Source: Paludibacteraceae bacterium
GTDB lineage: Bacteria > Bacteroidota > Bacteroidia > Bacteroidales > Paludibacteraceae
Assembly: GCA_017384225.1 (NCBI GenBank)
Contig: JAFNUD010000042.1
Location: 1-37,360 of the forward strand
Length of the DNA stretch: 37,360 bases
Direction of reading: 5' to 3'
Part shown: positions 26,715 to 33,752 of the stretch, piece by piece
How positions within the stretch are numbered: position 1 is the first letter of the stretch
Layout of the letters: the number at the start of each line of letters is the position of its first letter
The notes under the pieces: model-generated
The model's input: the letters and a program-made list of their open reading frames with translations, nothing else
Databases searched by the model: none
What the model was told of the DNA's origin: nothing
Translations under genes and position numbers: made by a program

Positions 26715-27749
26715 ATGAAATTTCGTCGTTTTATAGATCGATATGCCCTAATTATCTCTATGCTTATTGGGGCTATAGGATATAAGTGGTTTCACCAATT
26801 AGATGTGTTGATGCCACCACTTATTTTCCTTATGTTGTTTTTTACTTTCTGCAAGATCAACCCTCTAGATTTGCGCTTGCGATTGTGGCATTGGTTAGTT
26901 TTAGGAACACAAATACTACTCACATTGGGGTGTTATTATGGATTGTTGTATGGATTACAATATTGCGGACATATTTGGTCATTAACATTTGATGACATCC
27001 ATACCATTGCTCAAGGTATCATGATATGTATCATCATGCCAACTGCTACAGCAGCGCCTATCATTGCAGGCAAATTAGGAGGAAGTATCCAAAATCTAAC
27101 TACCTTTAGTTTGTTGAGCAACATAGCTACAGCATTGATTGTACCAGCATTCTTTCCAATAGTCAACCCCTCTGCAGACATTGCCTTTTTTTCTGCCATG
27201 TGGCAAATTCTACGAAGAGTAGGTCCGCTATTGCTCGGTCCTTTTGTGGCAGCATGGATATTGCGTCTTGGATACGAAGCTTACTTCCGCCATAAAGGAC
27301 AACCACACACGTTTTCATTATCGCAAACATGGGCATCCATGCCTTTCTATTTATGGATTTTACTATTGGTCGTATTAATTAGCAATATCACGCATACGCT
27401 AATACAAGAAACATATTCTGGTTGGGTAATTATCACGCTATGTATGGGTGCACTCGTTGCTTGTCTTATCCAATTTGCCATCGGACGATGGATTGGTAAC
27501 CACTTCCCCGCCTCTACTCACGGCAGTGATTACTCTGATGTGCTTATCAATCCTAAAGCTGCTGAATTTACAATTAACCAAAAAAGCCAAATCACAGCAG
27601 GACAAGCATTTGGACAAAAAAATACAGCTCTTGGCGTATGGATGGCACAAATCTATCTCAATCCTTTATCTGCCATTGGACCTGCTGCATATATCATCTG
27701 GCAAAACTTATTCAACTCTTGGCAACTTTGGTATGCAGGACGAAAATAG
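26715..27749 (+). CDS. Bile acid:sodium symporter family (BASS-type) membrane transporter
   Basis: A 344-residue polytopic membrane protein with about nine or ten hydrophobic segments. IMPTATAAPIIAGKLGGSIQNLTTFSLLSN is the first crossing-region motif. Near the C-terminus, ITAGQAFGQKNTALGVWMAQIYLNPLSAIGPAAYIIWQNLFNSWQLW resembles the BASS/SBF family's second conserved region. Family members co-transport sodium with bile acids, keto acids or pantoate-like anions; the substrate here cannot be read. It is transcribed with the aldo/keto reductase. The stop codon is embedded in a strong terminator hairpin. Confidence 0.82.
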   Translation: MKFRRFIDRYALIISMLIGAIGYKWFHQLDVLMPPLIFLMLFFTFCKINPLDLRLRLWHWLVLGTQILLTLGCYYGLLYGLQYCGHIWSLTFDDIHTIAQGIMICIIMPTATAAPIIAGKLGGSIQNLTTFSLLSNIATALIVPAFFPIVNPSADIAFFSAMWQILRRVGPLLLGPFVAAWILRLGYEAYFRHKGQPHTFSLSQTWASMPFYLWILLLVVLISNITHTLIQETYSGWVIITLCMGALVACLIQFAIGRWIGNHFPASTHGSDYSDVLINPKAAEFTINQKSQITAGQAFGQKNTALGVWMAQIYLNPLSAIGPAAYIIWQNLFNSWQLWYAGRK

Positions 27750-27773
27750 CCACACATCGTGCGGCTATTTTTT
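27743..27773 (+). terminator. Intrinsic terminator after BASS-type transporter
   Basis: AAAATAGCC (27743-27751) pairs with GGCTATTTT (27763-27771), with an inner CAC/GTG pair and a further T-run. The TAG stop lies in the left arm. It may also end the minus-strand CE2-like genes, whose last stop is at 27808. Confidence 0.82.
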
Positions 27774-27807
27774 TAGATTGCATTGTTCGTAACTCGTATT
27801 ATCTCCC

Positions 27808-28968
27808 TTATTTAACAGGATTATCTTGCAATCCCCACCCCGTAATCGTAGCTATATAGGGGATATAAGCATACGAGAATTTCTGATGTCCAATATAATT
27901 AGGGTGCATTGCTGCACCTAAGTCCTCATTCGTAGACAAGTGTAAAGCTGGACAGCATGCCATAAAATGCACATTGGGCATAGGACAGAATTTTACCATA
28001 TCTCGCATATAATCAAGCAATGTGCTATGTGCTTTAGATGACACACAGAGCACAGGATGATCCTCGCCATAATAATCTTTGATATAGCGAATCAAGCGAT
28101 AGTATCCATCACGAAATTTTTCGTAAGATGGTTGCAAGGAAACTGAGAAATCATTACCACCCAAATAGATACAAGTCATAGCAGGACGTATATTCGATTC
28201 TGCTGCATTCCAACGTGTTGCTTTTGCAGAATCCATATCAAATGTTTGAAGATAGCGGTCTGGCATATGATAACCATCAAATTTAGAGTTGTAATTGCGT
28301 GCAGCTCCCATACCCGAGTGAGCCACCACCACATAATCAGCACCAAAATAACGCGATATAATGGCAGGAAATGAACGTGATGCATTTTCTGTTTCGGGTG
28401 TAAATTTAGCTAAACGACAAGTATCATCTACACCATAACCACAATCATAACTTGCACCTATAAACTCCAATTGACGTGTTCGAATAGGTTCAGCTTGATA
28501 AAATATGCCTTTCGCATCGGTGGCAAATGAATGGACTGTAATCTTGCCTTGTTCACCTTCTGTACGCTTTTGTACGACAACAGTATGCACTTTTTGTTTG
28601 GAGGTTTTGAGAAAACTAGGATCTATCAGCTCAATAACTGTATCTGTACTTGCAACCTCTATGATACGATGAGGTTCTGCACTCATTGGTGAATCAATCC
28701 AAACATTGAAATAATTATGACGTGTGGCTGCCATCTCTGGCGTATCGTCCCACTTAGTATCTGATACACGCATAGTCAATGATTTGCCCGAAAAAGCAAT
28801 GCGAAAATACACACCTGTCCAATCGAAAGACACATCACTACCCTCTACTAAAGTACGACCTACATAGGTGATACGAGAGTCATTTGCCAAAATTGTTTCA
28901 GCAAGAAGATTTGAAGTAATAGGCGCAAAAACGATCAGGCTTACAGCCAAGAAAAAAATCTTTTTCAT
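27808..28968 (-). CDS. CE2-like SGNH esterase paralogue with altered GDS motif
   Basis: A 386-residue exported protein with the two-domain plan of carbohydrate esterase family 2: an N-terminal jelly-roll and a C-terminal SGNH hydrolase. CE2 enzymes remove O-acetyl groups from plant polysaccharides. Signal peptide: MKKIFFLAVSLIVFAPITSNLLA, start at 28968. The jelly-roll shows VSFDWTGVYFRIAFSGKSLTMRVSDTKWDDT. In the SGNH domain, block I reads IGASYDCGYG, so the usual Asp before Ser173 is Ala. The block III-like Asn is in YLGGNDFS and the His in DLGAAMHPNYIG is kept. Its neighbour upstream keeps GDS and is clearly a paralogue. The change may reduce or redirect activity; catalysis is not excluded because CE2 uses a Ser-His dyad. 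Signal-peptide cysteine absent, so probably periplasmic or secreted. Confidence 0.85.
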   Translation of the reverse strand: MKKIFFLAVSLIVFAPITSNLLAETILANDSRITYVGRTLVEGSDVSFDWTGVYFRIAFSGKSLTMRVSDTKWDDTPEMAATRHNYFNVWIDSPMSAEPHRIIEVASTDTVIELIDPSFLKTSKQKVHTVVVQKRTEGEQGKITVHSFATDAKGIFYQAEPIRTRQLEFIGASYDCGYGVDDTCRLAKFTPETENASRSFPAIISRYFGADYVVVAHSGMGAARNYNSKFDGYHMPDRYLQTFDMDSAKATRWNAAESNIRPAMTCIYLGGNDFSVSLQPSYEKFRDGYYRLIRYIKDYYGEDHPVLCVSSKAHSTLLDYMRDMVKFCPMPNVHFMACCPALHLSTNEDLGAAMHPNYIGHQKFSYAYIPYIATITGWGLQDNPVK

Positions 28969-28984
28969 TTCTCTAAACATTCAA

Positions 28985-30133
28985 CTATTTCACTGGCATA
29001 TCTTGCAATCCCCATCCCGTAATAGTAGCAATATATGGGATAATAGAGTATGCCTTCTTTTGTTGTCCATTGTAGTTAGGGTGTACATCAGCTCCCAGAT
29101 CCTCATCAGTATGCAGGTGTTGTGCTGGGCAATAACCTAAATAATGTACATTTTTCATACCGCAATTATTTACTAAATCACGCACATAATTAAATAGATA
29201 TTCATGTGTTTTGGTACTTACACACAAAATCGGATGATCCTCGCCATAATTCGTTTTGATATAATCAAACAAACGGTAATAGTGCTTGCGAAAATCCTCA
29301 TATTTAGGAGCCAATGAAGTAGAAAAATCGTTTGCACCCAAATAAACAATAGTCATAGCTGGATGAAAATCCGACTTAGTAGCATCCCAACGTGTAAGTT
29401 GTGTAGAATCTTCGTCGAAAGTTTGCAAGTAACGGTCAGGCATCCACCAACCTTTAAACTTGGAGTTGTAATTGCGAGCAATACCCATACCAGAGTGTGC
29501 TATCGCCACATAATCCGCATCAAAATAGCGTGATACAATGCCTGCATACGAACGAGAAGCATTTTCTGTCTCTGGAGTAAAACGATCTTTGCGACTTGGA
29601 GCATCTACTCCATAGCCACAAGTGTAGCTATCGCCAATAAACTCTAATTGGCGTGATTTAAGCGGTTCCGCTGGGAAGAACAAACCTTTACTATCCGTAG
29701 CGAACTCATGTATTGTAGTTTTTCCTTGTTCACCTTCGGTTCGCTTTTGTACGATTACCTCGTGTACTGTACGACGTGATTTCTGCAAATAGGTTGGATC
29801 TATCAACTCTATCACGGTATCATTTCCATTTACTTCTATGATACGATGTGGTTCTGCACTGGTTGGTGAGTCTATCCAAACATTATAATAATTATGACGA
29901 GTAGCTGCCTTATTCACATCTGCATCCCATTTTGTTTCAGATGCTTTCATATGTAATGACTTGCCAGAGAAAGCGATACGAAAATACGTTGCAGTCCAAT
30001 CAAAAGAGACATCCGTACCATCAACCCATGTACGACCTATATACGTTACACGAGCATCATTTGCAGGAATAGTTTCCGAGAATGCATTGATCGTCAGCAG
30101 CATAATAGCTACCATAAGAAGTGTTTTTTTCAT
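28985..30133 (-). CDS. CE2-like acetyl-polysaccharide esterase (SGNH)
   Basis: A 382-residue exported esterase, the upstream member of a tandem pair. Start: Met of MKKTLLMVAIMLLTINAFSE at 30133. The jelly-roll domain (VSFDWTATYFRIAFSGKSLHMKASETKWDADV) is followed by an SGNH hydrolase. Block I is IGDSYTCGYG with the nucleophile Ser, the Asn is in YLGANDFS, and the His is in DLGADVHPNYNG. Both genes share long identical stretches (for example EPHRIIEV, TETENASRS-like PETENASRS, YIATITGWGLQD) and the same C-terminus, so they arose by duplication. Only 16 nt separate this stop from the next start, indicating a single operon. No consensus promoter could be found in the AT-rich region upstream (30134-30223), so regulation may use another sigma factor or regulator. 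Confidence 0.87.
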   Translation of the reverse strand: MKKTLLMVAIMLLTINAFSETIPANDARVTYIGRTWVDGTDVSFDWTATYFRIAFSGKSLHMKASETKWDADVNKAATRHNYYNVWIDSPTSAEPHRIIEVNGNDTVIELIDPTYLQKSRRTVHEVIVQKRTEGEQGKTTIHEFATDSKGLFFPAEPLKSRQLEFIGDSYTCGYGVDAPSRKDRFTPETENASRSYAGIVSRYFDADYVAIAHSGMGIARNYNSKFKGWWMPDRYLQTFDEDSTQLTRWDATKSDFHPAMTIVYLGANDFSTSLAPKYEDFRKHYYRLFDYIKTNYGEDHPILCVSTKTHEYLFNYVRDLVNNCGMKNVHYLGYCPAQHLHTDEDLGADVHPNYNGQQKKAYSIIPYIATITGWGLQDMPVK

Positions 30134-30223
30134 GCTATTATATATTTTAATTATTATTTTCATTAAGTCATACATCACAGTCTATATACTGCTATATATT
30201 CCCTAATCTGATTTATCGGTACA

Positions 30224-30267
30224 AAAACTAGACAAAGCGAGAAGATTCTCTCACTTTGTCTAGTTTT
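30224..30267 (-). terminator. Terminator of rluB-like gene
   Basis: AAAACTAGACAAAG (30224-30237) pairs perfectly over 14 bp with CTTTGTCTAGTTTT (30254-30267), with a GAGAA/TTCTC extension inside. It directly follows the stop at 30269 on the minus strand and is followed by a T-run. Confidence 0.85.
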
Positions 30268-30268
30268 C

Positions 30269-31327
30269 TTATTCGAATGCACCCATTTGCAACATCGCCA
30301 CCTCTTTAGGAGTGAGGAAGCGATATTTACCTCGTGCTACATTCTTTTTCGTTAGTCCAGCAAATGATACGCGATCCAATTTTGTCACTTTGTATCCCAC
30401 TTTCTCAAACATACGACGCACTACACGGTTTTGTCCAGAGTGGATCTCTATACCGATATGCTTGCGATCATCCTGTGGAAACTCAAGCGCGTCTGGAGCT
30501 ATACGTTCATCTTCGATTGTGACACCCGCACGCAAAGTTGCTTCATCTATCTCGTCTAAATCGCGATCAAGAGTAACTGCGTAGATTTTTTTCTTGCCAA
30601 ACTTTGGGTGTGTCAGTTTTGCAGCGAGATCACCATCGTTCGTTAACAGAAGTACACCTGTAGTATTACGGTCAAGACGACCTACTGGATAAATACGCTC
30701 AGCACACGCGTTACGTACGATATCCAATACTGTGTGACGTTCTTGTGGATCGTCTGTGGTTGTCACTGTATTCTTAGGTTTATTGAGCAAGATATATACT
30801 TTTCTCTCACGACGAACTGGTTGGTTGTGGAACATCACCTTATCTGTAGGCAATACTTTGGCTCCGAGATTGTCAACCACTTCTCCATTAACAGTTATTA
30901 CCCCTGCCATGATAAAGTCATCTGCCTCACGGCGCGAACATATACCAGCGTTAGCAAGATATTTATTCAAGCGAATTGGCTTTGTAGGGTCTTCGTAATT
31001 TTTAGCATACTCTTGGCGTTTACGTTGTGAATATACGCCAGTATTGTACTTTGCTTTTGGTCTGAACTGACGCTCTCCTGCTTGTTCTCCTTCTTGACGA
31101 AAAGCAGGGCGACGATTTTCCACTTTCTCCACTCGTACAGCTCCTGCGGTGCGTGTGAATCGTTGACGTTGTCTGCCTCCCTCTCGATTAGGGCGGTCTG
31201 TTGGTGCATTAAATCGGGGACGAATAGATGCTCCGTCAGCAGAAAAGTGTGCGCCATTATGCTCACGCGGATTCGCATCTTGCGAGTAGCCACCACGACG
31301 CGGGGTGCGATTGTTTGAATCAAACAT
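30269..31327 (-). CDS. rluB: RsuA/RluB-family 23S rRNA pseudouridine synthase
   Basis: A 352-residue pseudouridine synthase of the RsuA/RluB/E/F group. Residues about 1-115 are an Arg-, Gln- and Gly-rich disordered extension (RGGYSQDANPRE ... NREGGRQRQRFTRT). An S4 RNA-binding domain follows (IRLNKYLANAGICSRREADDFI, GVITVNGEVV). The catalytic domain carries VGRLDRNTTGVLLLTNDGDLAAKLTHPK with the catalytic Asp in GRLDR, and RMFEKVGYKVTKLDRVSFAGL. The overall plan, including S4 plus ARxxRRMFE-like region, supports RluB, which modifies 23S rRNA position 2605 in E. coli, although RluF or RsuA cannot be excluded. It is transcribed alone, without a consensus promoter in the 70 nt upstream. Confidence 0.88.
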   Translation of the reverse strand: MFDSNNRTPRRGGYSQDANPREHNGAHFSADGASIRPRFNAPTDRPNREGGRQRQRFTRTAGAVRVEKVENRRPAFRQEGEQAGERQFRPKAKYNTGVYSQRKRQEYAKNYEDPTKPIRLNKYLANAGICSRREADDFIMAGVITVNGEVVDNLGAKVLPTDKVMFHNQPVRRERKVYILLNKPKNTVTTTDDPQERHTVLDIVRNACAERIYPVGRLDRNTTGVLLLTNDGDLAAKLTHPKFGKKKIYAVTLDRDLDEIDEATLRAGVTIEDERIAPDALEFPQDDRKHIGIEIHSGQNRVVRRMFEKVGYKVTKLDRVSFAGLTKKNVARGKYRFLTPKEVAMLQMGAFE

Positions 31328-31397
31328 AATTTTTAGATAAATAATGGTTTAGTTAGTTGTATTCTAATGATCATGTCAAGGTCTTGATGTTTTTTTC

Positions 31398-31435
31398 AAA
31401 ACATAGGCTCCGAGTATTGCTCAGAGCCTATGTTT
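31398..31435 (-). terminator. Terminator of yceD-rpmF
   Basis: AAACATAGGCTC (31399-31410) pairs perfectly over 12 bp with GAGCCTATGTTT (31424-31435), with an inner GAG/CTC. It lies about 55 nt after the rpmF stop on the minus strand and is followed by TTTTGAAAAAA. Confidence 0.78.
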
Positions 31436-31489
31436 GTTGGAGTCTACTTGTGCATATACATCTCTCGACGTACATGCCAATCGCCACAT

Positions 31490-31675
31490 TTAGGCTTCTG
31501 CAGCTTGCTCTACAGCCAGTTTACCACGATAGTATCCGCAGGTTGGGCAGATAGTGTGGTAGATGTAGTGAGCGCCACAGTTAGGGCAAAGAGCCAATGC
31601 TGGCATTTTTGCCTTGTCATGTGTACGACGTTTCGCGGTTCTTGTGTGCGATTGTCTTCTTTTTGGATGTGCCAT
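31490..31675 (-). CDS. rpmF: 50S ribosomal protein L32
   Basis: A 61-residue small ribosomal protein with the family's opening MAHPKRRQSHTRTAKRRTHDK and a zinc-binding CPNCG ... CPTCGYYRGK ribbon (four cysteines, the C+ form). It belongs next to the yceD (DUF177) gene, as across bacteria, because the two are usually co-transcribed. In Bacteroidales fabH, era and der often follow; here a terminator follows instead, so the operon ends at rpmF. Confidence 0.96.
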   Translation of the reverse strand: MAHPKRRQSHTRTAKRRTHDKAKMPALALCPNCGAHYIYHTICPTCGYYRGKLAVEQAAEA

Positions 31676-31784
31676 AGTTGTTTATTATTTTTAATAGTTA
31701 TTTTTTAATTTATTTTTGGAAGCAGTATCCTCTTTTGCCTTGCCACGCAGAACGACAACGCACTAGAATCACCTGTCTCCTATA

Positions 31785-32213
31785 TCATTCTTCATCTGCC
31801 AACGCGGTGCAGAGGTGGTCTTGGAGAAGAGCATCCATTTCAGGATTGCAACCACCATCTTGGTGACTATGCACCAGCGGGAGATTCACTATGATCAATT
31901 CATATGCCAACCATGCGAGATCAAGTTGTTGAGTATCATCATCCAACTCTATTTCCTCTTCGTAAATATCTACATCTACATGCATTGCATCAAGACAGCG
32001 ATCACAAGTCACTTGCACTTGCCCGACAATGTCCATATCCAACGAAAAATCATTTTCGTGAAGTATCAAACGCGCTTTCACATCCACAGTTCCTCCCAGC
32101 AGTTCTGTATGTTCAACGGAAGAAAGATAAGAACTATCTAACTGAATATCAAACAGATGTTCACCTACTTCCAACTTATCCAGCTGTACGATATGTGCAG
32201 TTGCTGCATTCAT
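31785..32213 (-). CDS. YceD (DUF177) protein
   Basis: A 142-residue DUF177/YceD protein, the conserved partner gene of rpmF; E. coli YceD is linked to 23S rRNA maturation. It has the metal-binding-type pair CDRC (VTCDRCLDAM), a long acidic beta region (YEEEIELDDDTQQLDLAWLAYELIIVNLPLVHSH) and a C-terminal acidic tail ALADEE. The second cysteine pair expected in some homologues is represented only by single cysteines (GGCNPEM and DHLC). It is 109 nt upstream of rpmF, whose leader is A/T rich and has no consensus promoter, so both are expected on one transcript from the promoter at 32242-32273. Confidence 0.85.
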   Translation of the reverse strand: MNAATAHIVQLDKLEVGEHLFDIQLDSSYLSSVEHTELLGGTVDVKARLILHENDFSLDMDIVGQVQVTCDRCLDAMHVDVDIYEEEIELDDDTQQLDLAWLAYELIIVNLPLVHSHQDGGCNPEMDALLQDHLCTALADEE

Positions 32214-32241
32214 TTATTCACATTTTCCCAAAATCGGCGTG

Positions 32242-32273
32242 CAAAGGTACTACATTTTTCTGGAATACGCAAG
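32242..32273 (-). promoter_or_regulatory. Promoter of yceD-rpmF
   Basis: On the minus strand CTTG (32273-32270, TTG core), 20 bp and TACCTTTG (32249-32242). The leader to the ATG at 32213 is about 25 nt. Confidence 0.75.
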
Positions 32274-32301
32274 TTTTTTAGATATTTTTTATAAAAAACT
32301 T
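32271..32301 (-). terminator. Possible weak AT-only terminator of sdaA
   Basis: AAGTTTTTTA (32271-32280) pairs with TAAAAAACTT (32292-32301) over 10 bp, directly after the sdaA stop. The stem is almost all A-T and overlaps the -33 box of the yceD promoter, so it may be fortuitous. Confidence 0.35.
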
Positions 32302-32304
32302 TTA

Positions 32305-33519
32305 TCAGTATTCTTTTGCCAATCCTCCCTGTGCAGTTTCTTTGTATAAAGAAGGCAAATCATGTCCCGTTTGTTTCATTACATCTACCACTTTGTCAAA
32401 AGAAACCCTATGTTTTCCATCGGAAAAAGCTGCATACATATTGCTATCGAGCGCACGCGCGGCCGCGAACGCATTGCGCTCTATACAAGGGATTTGCACC
32501 AGTCCGCAAACAGGGTCACATGTCATACCTAAGTGATGTTCTAATCCCATTTCCGCCGCATATTCTATCTGTGCAAGTGTTCCTCCAAAAAGTTGGTTCA
32601 CAGCCGCAGAAGCCATTGCGCATGCCACTCCCACTTCTCCTTGGCATCCCACTTCTGCACCCGAAATAGATGCATGTTCTTTCACCACATTACCAACGAG
32701 TCCTGCAGTTGCCAATGCATGTAATATACGTGTTTCAGAGAAGTTGCGTGATCGCCAAGTATGATACAACACGGCAGGCAAGACACCACACGAACCGCAC
32801 GTTGGAGCAGTTACAATCTTACCGCCAGAGGCATTTTCCTCGCTGACAGCCAGCGCGTAAGAGAATACCAATCCGCGTGTACGGAGATTATCCTTGTATC
32901 CAGCCACTTTGATATAGTAACTGGCTGCTTTACGCCGTAAATTGAGAGGACCTGGCAAAACGCCTTCGTGATCCAATCCGCGTTCTACAGCTTCGCGCAT
33001 CACTTGCCATACCTCACGCAAATAGTCCCATATTGCATTTCCTTCGTAGTGTTCCACATATTCCCAATAATCCCAACCTTGTTTGTCACAATAATCTTTA
33101 ATTTCGCTAAGACGGGTAAGTGGATATGCTATTCCGTTCTCCTCAACTTTTGTCTCTTCGCTTAATAGGCTTATCGTCCCATCAGGTTCTTCCTCAAGTG
33201 CTCCACCGCCTACAGAATACACGGTCCAATCACCCAACAAAGCACTATCAGCTCCAAAAGCGCAAAAGCGCATACCATTGGGGTGAAATGGCAAAAAATC
33301 ATCATGCCAAACAATCTGCACATTAGGAATAACCTCTATGATAGCAGCATCAGTCAAGTGCCCTTTACCTGTAGCGGAAAGACTACCGTACAAATGCGCT
33401 TCATAACGAGAAGCTTGTGGTAGGTGCTTCAAAAAGAGTTCTGCAGCTTTTCGAGGTCCCATAGTGTGGCTGCTACTCGGGCCATAACCTATGCGAAAGA
33501 TTTCACGTATTGATTTCAT
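32305..33519 (-). CDS. sdaA: L-serine ammonia-lyase (serine dehydratase), single chain
   Basis: A 404-residue iron-sulfur enzyme that deaminates L-serine to pyruvate and ammonia. The beta-type N-terminal domain opens MKSIREIFRIGYGPSSSHTMGPRKAAELFL, the characteristic phosphoserine-like substrate loop. The alpha domain carries the cluster and substrate residues: TAPTCGSCGVLPAV, EVGCQGEVGVACAM and CDPVCGLVQIPCIERNA. The two parts that are separate subunits in Gram-positive SdaAA/SdaAB are fused here, as in E. coli. The linker includes a W-rich stretch (QGWDYWEYVEHYEGNAIWDYL). Cytoplasmic, single gene with its own promoter. Confidence 0.95.
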   Translation of the reverse strand: MKSIREIFRIGYGPSSSHTMGPRKAAELFLKHLPQASRYEAHLYGSLSATGKGHLTDAAIIEVIPNVQIVWHDDFLPFHPNGMRFCAFGADSALLGDWTVYSVGGGALEEEPDGTISLLSEETKVEENGIAYPLTRLSEIKDYCDKQGWDYWEYVEHYEGNAIWDYLREVWQVMREAVERGLDHEGVLPGPLNLRRKAASYYIKVAGYKDNLRTRGLVFSYALAVSEENASGGKIVTAPTCGSCGVLPAVLYHTWRSRNFSETRILHALATAGLVGNVVKEHASISGAEVGCQGEVGVACAMASAAVNQLFGGTLAQIEYAAEMGLEHHLGMTCDPVCGLVQIPCIERNAFAAARALDSNMYAAFSDGKHRVSFDKVVDVMKQTGHDLPSLYKETAQGGLAKEY

Positions 33520-33555
33520 ATCAAACTAAAAATGCTAAATATTCTAAAAACATTG

Positions 33556-33587
33556 CAAAATTACAACATTTTTTTAATATGTGCAAA
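33556..33587 (-). promoter_or_regulatory. Promoter of sdaA
   Basis: On the minus strand TTTG (33587-33584), 20 bp and TAATTTTG (33563-33556). The leader to the ATG at 33519 is about 33 nt. Confidence 0.8.
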
Positions 33588-33673
33588 TATTTTTCTAAAT
33601 TATGTATTACTACTATTTAGTAAATAGTAATAATTTTCTACTAATTATCAAATATAAAATAATCTCAAAAAAA

Positions 33674-33712
33674 ATCAAACGACTGCAATCCTAAAAATTA
33701 CAGTCGTTTGAT
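33674..33712 (-). terminator. Terminator of the giant repeat protein gene
   Basis: ATCAAACGACTG (33674-33685) and CAGTCGTTTGAT (33701-33712) are perfectly complementary over 12 bp. On the minus strand the hairpin is followed by eight T residues, a classical intrinsic terminator, about 40 nt after the stop at 33753. Confidence 0.88.
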
Positions 33713-33752
33713 AGTTAGTATCCTATGACAAGATTAACACTACATATTAAGA

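Noticed and set aside
33611-33629. TACTATTT/AAATAGTA hairpin upstream of sdaA
   Set aside because: An 8-bp all A-T-rich stem with no adjacent signal, likely chance in very AT-rich DNA.
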